From Synechococcus sp. PCC 6312 (GTDB lineage Bacteria; Cyanobacteriota; Cyanobacteriia; Thermosynechococcales; Thermosynechococcaceae), in the NCBI RefSeq assembly GCF_000316685.1, contig NC_019680.1, positions 1,799,501 through 1,863,500 on the forward strand: DNA of 64,000 bases, in the 5' to 3' direction. Numbering within the stretch: position 1 is the first letter of the stretch; each line of letters starts with the position of its first letter. This document shows, one piece after another, positions 62,386-64,000 of the stretch. The notes under the pieces are model-generated. The model was not told the origin of the DNA, did not search any database, and saw only the letters and a program-made list of their open reading frames with translations. A program made the translations under genes and the position numbers.

Positions 62386-63003
62386 CTAGCTCCACTGCAA
62401 CACTCGCCCATTATATAAATTCATACTCTGCTCCACTCCCCTCTGCACACAGGCCGTCACCGCCGCCACCGCCAAATCGAGAACATCGGGAAGTAATTTC
62501 AGGTCATCGCTGGAAAAATTGGCTAACACATAGGGCACTGCATCCCGCGGCCCTTTTTGATTCAACCGAAACTCATTGGCAATCCCGACCCGCAATCGAG
62601 GAAACTCTTCACTGCCCCCATGACTGATGATCGAGCGCATCCCATTATGACCACCGGCAGAGCCACTTAGCCGAATCCGTACTCGTCCTAGGGCCAAATC
62701 CGCATCGTCGTAAATGACCAGAATTGAATTTAGGGGTAGCTTATACCAATCCAGAACGGCCCGGAGAGACTGTCCCGACTGGTTCATGTAAGTAGTGGGC
62801 TTGAGAAGACGAATCTTTCCCTGGCCTGGGATGATGCCTTCCCCCAGTAAACCGTGAAATTTTGACTGACTCGTTAAGGAAATATGCCAGGCCTGGGCAA
62901 GGGCATCAATAACCCGAAAGCCAATATTGTGTCGGGTTTGGGCGTACTTTTCTCCCGGATTACCCAGGCCAACAATCAACTGGGGCATGACCAACCCAGC
63001 CAT
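62386..63003 (-). CDS. pth: Peptidyl-tRNA hydrolase
   Basis: The 205-aa protein (a second ATG gives MPQLIVGLGNPGEKY, 200 aa) has GLGNPGEKYAQTRHNIGF with the catalytic His, TYMNQSGQSL, and the catalytic Asp in VIYDDADLALG. It releases peptides from prematurely dropped peptidyl-tRNAs. It follows tatA by three bases on the same strand, forming psbH-tatA-pth. Confidence 0.95.
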   Translation of the reverse strand: MAGLVMPQLIVGLGNPGEKYAQTRHNIGFRVIDALAQAWHISLTSQSKFHGLLGEGIIPGQGKIRLLKPTTYMNQSGQSLRAVLDWYKLPLNSILVIYDDADLALGRVRIRLSGSAGGHNGMRSIISHGGSEEFPRLRVGIANEFRLNQKGPRDAVPYVLANFSSDDLKLLPDVLDLAVAAVTACVQRGVEQSMNLYNGRVLQWS

Positions 63004-63006
63004 AGC

Positions 63007-63339
63007 CTAGACAGCCGATTCCAATGATTCAGGCGATTTTTCAGGATTAGCCACCGCCTCTACAACCGCACTTACTTCAGCCGACTCAACTACGGATTCC
63101 ACCGGGGACAATTCCGGGGCCTGGGCTGGTGGTAAGGAGACCGTTGGGGTAGGCTCACTCTCTAAAGCAGCAGCTTGCCGTTTAAACTCATCTTGAAAGT
63201 CACGGGATGCATCCTGGAAACTCCGCAGAGCCTTGCCCAAACTTTTGCCAATTTCTGGCAGCTTTTTCGGGCCAAAGACGAGTAATGCCACGACTAAAAT
63301 CAAGATGATTTCCGGCAAGCCGATGCCAAAAAAATTCAT
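63007..63339 (-). CDS. tatA: Twin-arginine translocase subunit TatA/E
   Basis: The 110-aa protein has the TatA N-terminal helix and amphipathic helix: MNFFGIGLPEIILILVVALLVFGPKKLPEIGKSLGKALRSFQ. An acidic, proline-rich tail follows. TatA oligomers form the Sec-independent protein-conducting pore in thylakoid and cytoplasmic membranes. It lies 12 bp downstream of psbH and 3 bp upstream of pth. Confidence 0.95.
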   Translation of the reverse strand: MNFFGIGLPEIILILVVALLVFGPKKLPEIGKSLGKALRSFQDASRDFQDEFKRQAAALESEPTPTVSLPPAQAPELSPVESVVESAEVSAVVEAVANPEKSPESLESAV

Positions 63340-63351
63340 ATTCCTTAATCC

Positions 63352-63546
63352 TTAACCTTTCCAACTGGCAGTGAAGCCATCCAAAATCAAGCTGGAATTG
63401 TAGATTTCCAAAATAATTAGTAAAAAGACTAAAAACAGCCCCATAAACACCGCCATCAACGGAGTCGTCCCCCAGCCAGGAGCAACTTTCCCATATTCAG
63501 AGTTAAGGGGACGGAGAATATCGCCTAACCAAGTGCGCTTTGCCAT
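63352..63546 (-). CDS. psbH: Photosystem II protein PsbH
   Basis: The 64-aa protein [20 protein letters not shown], then [18 protein letters not shown], is unmistakable PsbH with one membrane helix. It supports PSII assembly and the QA-to-QB step. The ATG at 63546 faces psbN across a 74-bp divergent gap, which must hold both promoters. Confidence 0.98.
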   Translation of the reverse strand: MAKRTWLGDILRPLNSEYGKVAPGWGTTPLMAVFMGLFLVFLLIILEIYNSSLILDGFTASWKG

Positions 63547-63620
63547 AGGTGTATTACTTAAATGAGCAGAGTTTTAACGTTCCGTAATATTATAGAGGAA
63601 ACCGATCCCCTAAATACCCT

Positions 63621-63758
63621 ATGTCTTACGAGCCTGCAACAGTTCTTAGTATTACCCTTGCCGCTATCTGTATCGGCATTACTGGCTACTCTATCTATCT
63701 CTCCTTTGGCCCTCCTTCCAAAGAACTGGCCGATCCCTTTGATGACCACGAAGACTAA
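63621..63758 (+). CDS. psbN: PsbN photosystem II assembly factor
   Basis: The 45-aa frame MSYEPATVLSITLAAICIGI, then TGYSIYLSFGPPSKELADPF and DDHED, is PsbN with one membrane helix. Despite its name it is an assembly factor rather than a PSII subunit. It is divergent from psbH, a common cyanobacterial arrangement. Confidence 0.97.
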   Translation: MSYEPATVLSITLAAICIGITGYSIYLSFGPPSKELADPFDDHED

Positions 63759-63824
63759 AAATCTTCAATTCCCTGTTGTCGTCCAATTTTCTCAAGTTTT
63801 TTAGATCAAACACCTAACCAGGCC

Positions 63825-63833
63825 TGCTATACT
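63825..63833 (+). promoter_or_regulatory. Extended -10 promoter upstream of the secE-like gene
   Basis: TGCTATACT is an extended -10 (TGn plus TATACT) 80 bp before the GTG start at 63913. The -35 position is poor, which fits extended -10 promoters. Use in vivo is inferred. Confidence 0.5.
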
Positions 63834-63912
63834 GAAAGACCGGGCATTAAATTGCCTTGAGTTGGCCTGTCCACAAACCCCCGTTTTCAAGCCAATTAAC
63901 AGGAGTGCCAGA

Positions 63913-64000
63913 GTGACCAAAGGCAGCGATGTAGAAAAGACCGCCCCAAATAATACTGGGTTTAACCCGGCTACTTTTCTGCAAGAAACTAAAGAAGAAC
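63913..64000 (+). CDS. secE: Preprotein translocase subunit SecE, N-terminal part
   Basis: A GTG start preceded by AGGAG gives (M)TKGSDVEKTAPNNTGFNPATFLQETKEE before the window ends. The FLQETKEE end is how cyanobacterial SecE proteins lead into ELxKVVWPS. The nusG-rplK region probably follows outside. No tRNA-Trp was seen upstream. The call is based on the short visible part and position. Confidence 0.7.
   Translation, partial: MTKGSDVEKTAPNNTGFNPATFLQETKEE

Noticed and set aside
63759-63912. tRNA-Trp upstream of the secE-like gene
   Set aside because: No cloverleaf-compatible arms or T-loop consensus were found there; no tRNA or rRNA gene was recognised anywhere in the window.
1-64000. 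CRISPR array
   Set aside because: No regularly spaced short repeats were seen; the repeats present are segmental duplications, in-frame tandem units or dispersed palindromes.

Overview
The window is a piece of a cyanobacterial chromosome. Diagnostic genes include psbI, psbH, psbN, psb32, a ycf35/DUF2997/ferredoxin cluster, a CAAD-domain protein, cyanobacterial-type cytochrome oxidase (ctaCDE) and a DevBCA exporter. Base composition is near 50 % GC. The classical cyanobacterial HIP1 octamer (GCGATCGC) was not seen, but a different palindrome, CCAGGCCTGG and its halves, is scattered through native genes. This points to a unicellular cyanobacterium outside the HIP1-rich groups; a Thermosynechococcus/Synechococcus PCC 6312-like lineage is my guess, not proven.

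Layout. 1-8.3 kb: start of a P-type ATPase, mrp, a histidine kinase, a large surface-type protein, a FutB-type iron permease and an ATP-grasp ligase. 8.3-9.3 kb: a small integron-like gene cassette (NTF2-like gene plus attC), an attI-like flank and a partial second copy of the ligase 3' end. 9.3-17.5 kb: thyX, a RibD-C reductase, devACB with a divergent TetR gene and twin operators, DUF2459, malQ, a frameshifted relic and a cupin. 17.5-30.6 kb: ctaCDE, methyltransferases, an ABC-2 exporter, a glycosyltransferase, a repeat-bearing outer-membrane barrel, a double-domain CobO, ArsM and a cupredoxin. 30.6-43.4 kb: a RelBE-like module, dnaG, a cyclic-peptide-type ABC exporter, a MazEF-like module, small photosystem genes, psb32, a phosphodiester glycosidase and proS.

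43.4-46.8 kb is an accessory patch: one intact Rpn/DUF4351 nuclease gene, two decayed copies of its 3' end, a 181-aa orphan gene and a second integron-like cassette (short-chain dehydrogenase plus attC). The 5' boundaries of the two cassettes, 36 kb apart, lie at exactly the same position relative to a conserved ~64-bp flank, and a third copy of that flank has no cassette. No integrase gene lies in the window. This scattered single-cassette system is the most unusual thing found here.

46.9-64 kb returns to core genes: DUF389, lipA, a BI-1-like protein, CAAD, a Ycf41-type SSB, phosphoglucomutase, the ycf35 cluster, an exopolysaccharide priming transferase, a creatininase-family amidohydrolase, psbI, an LptD-like DUF3769 protein, a solitary ureB, a foreign-looking AT-rich ATP-grasp gene, pth-tatA-psbH, psbN and the start of secE. 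Segments lacking the CCAGGCC motif coincide with the toxin-antitoxin modules, cassettes and the AT-rich gene, so motif density acts as a marker of recent acquisition.
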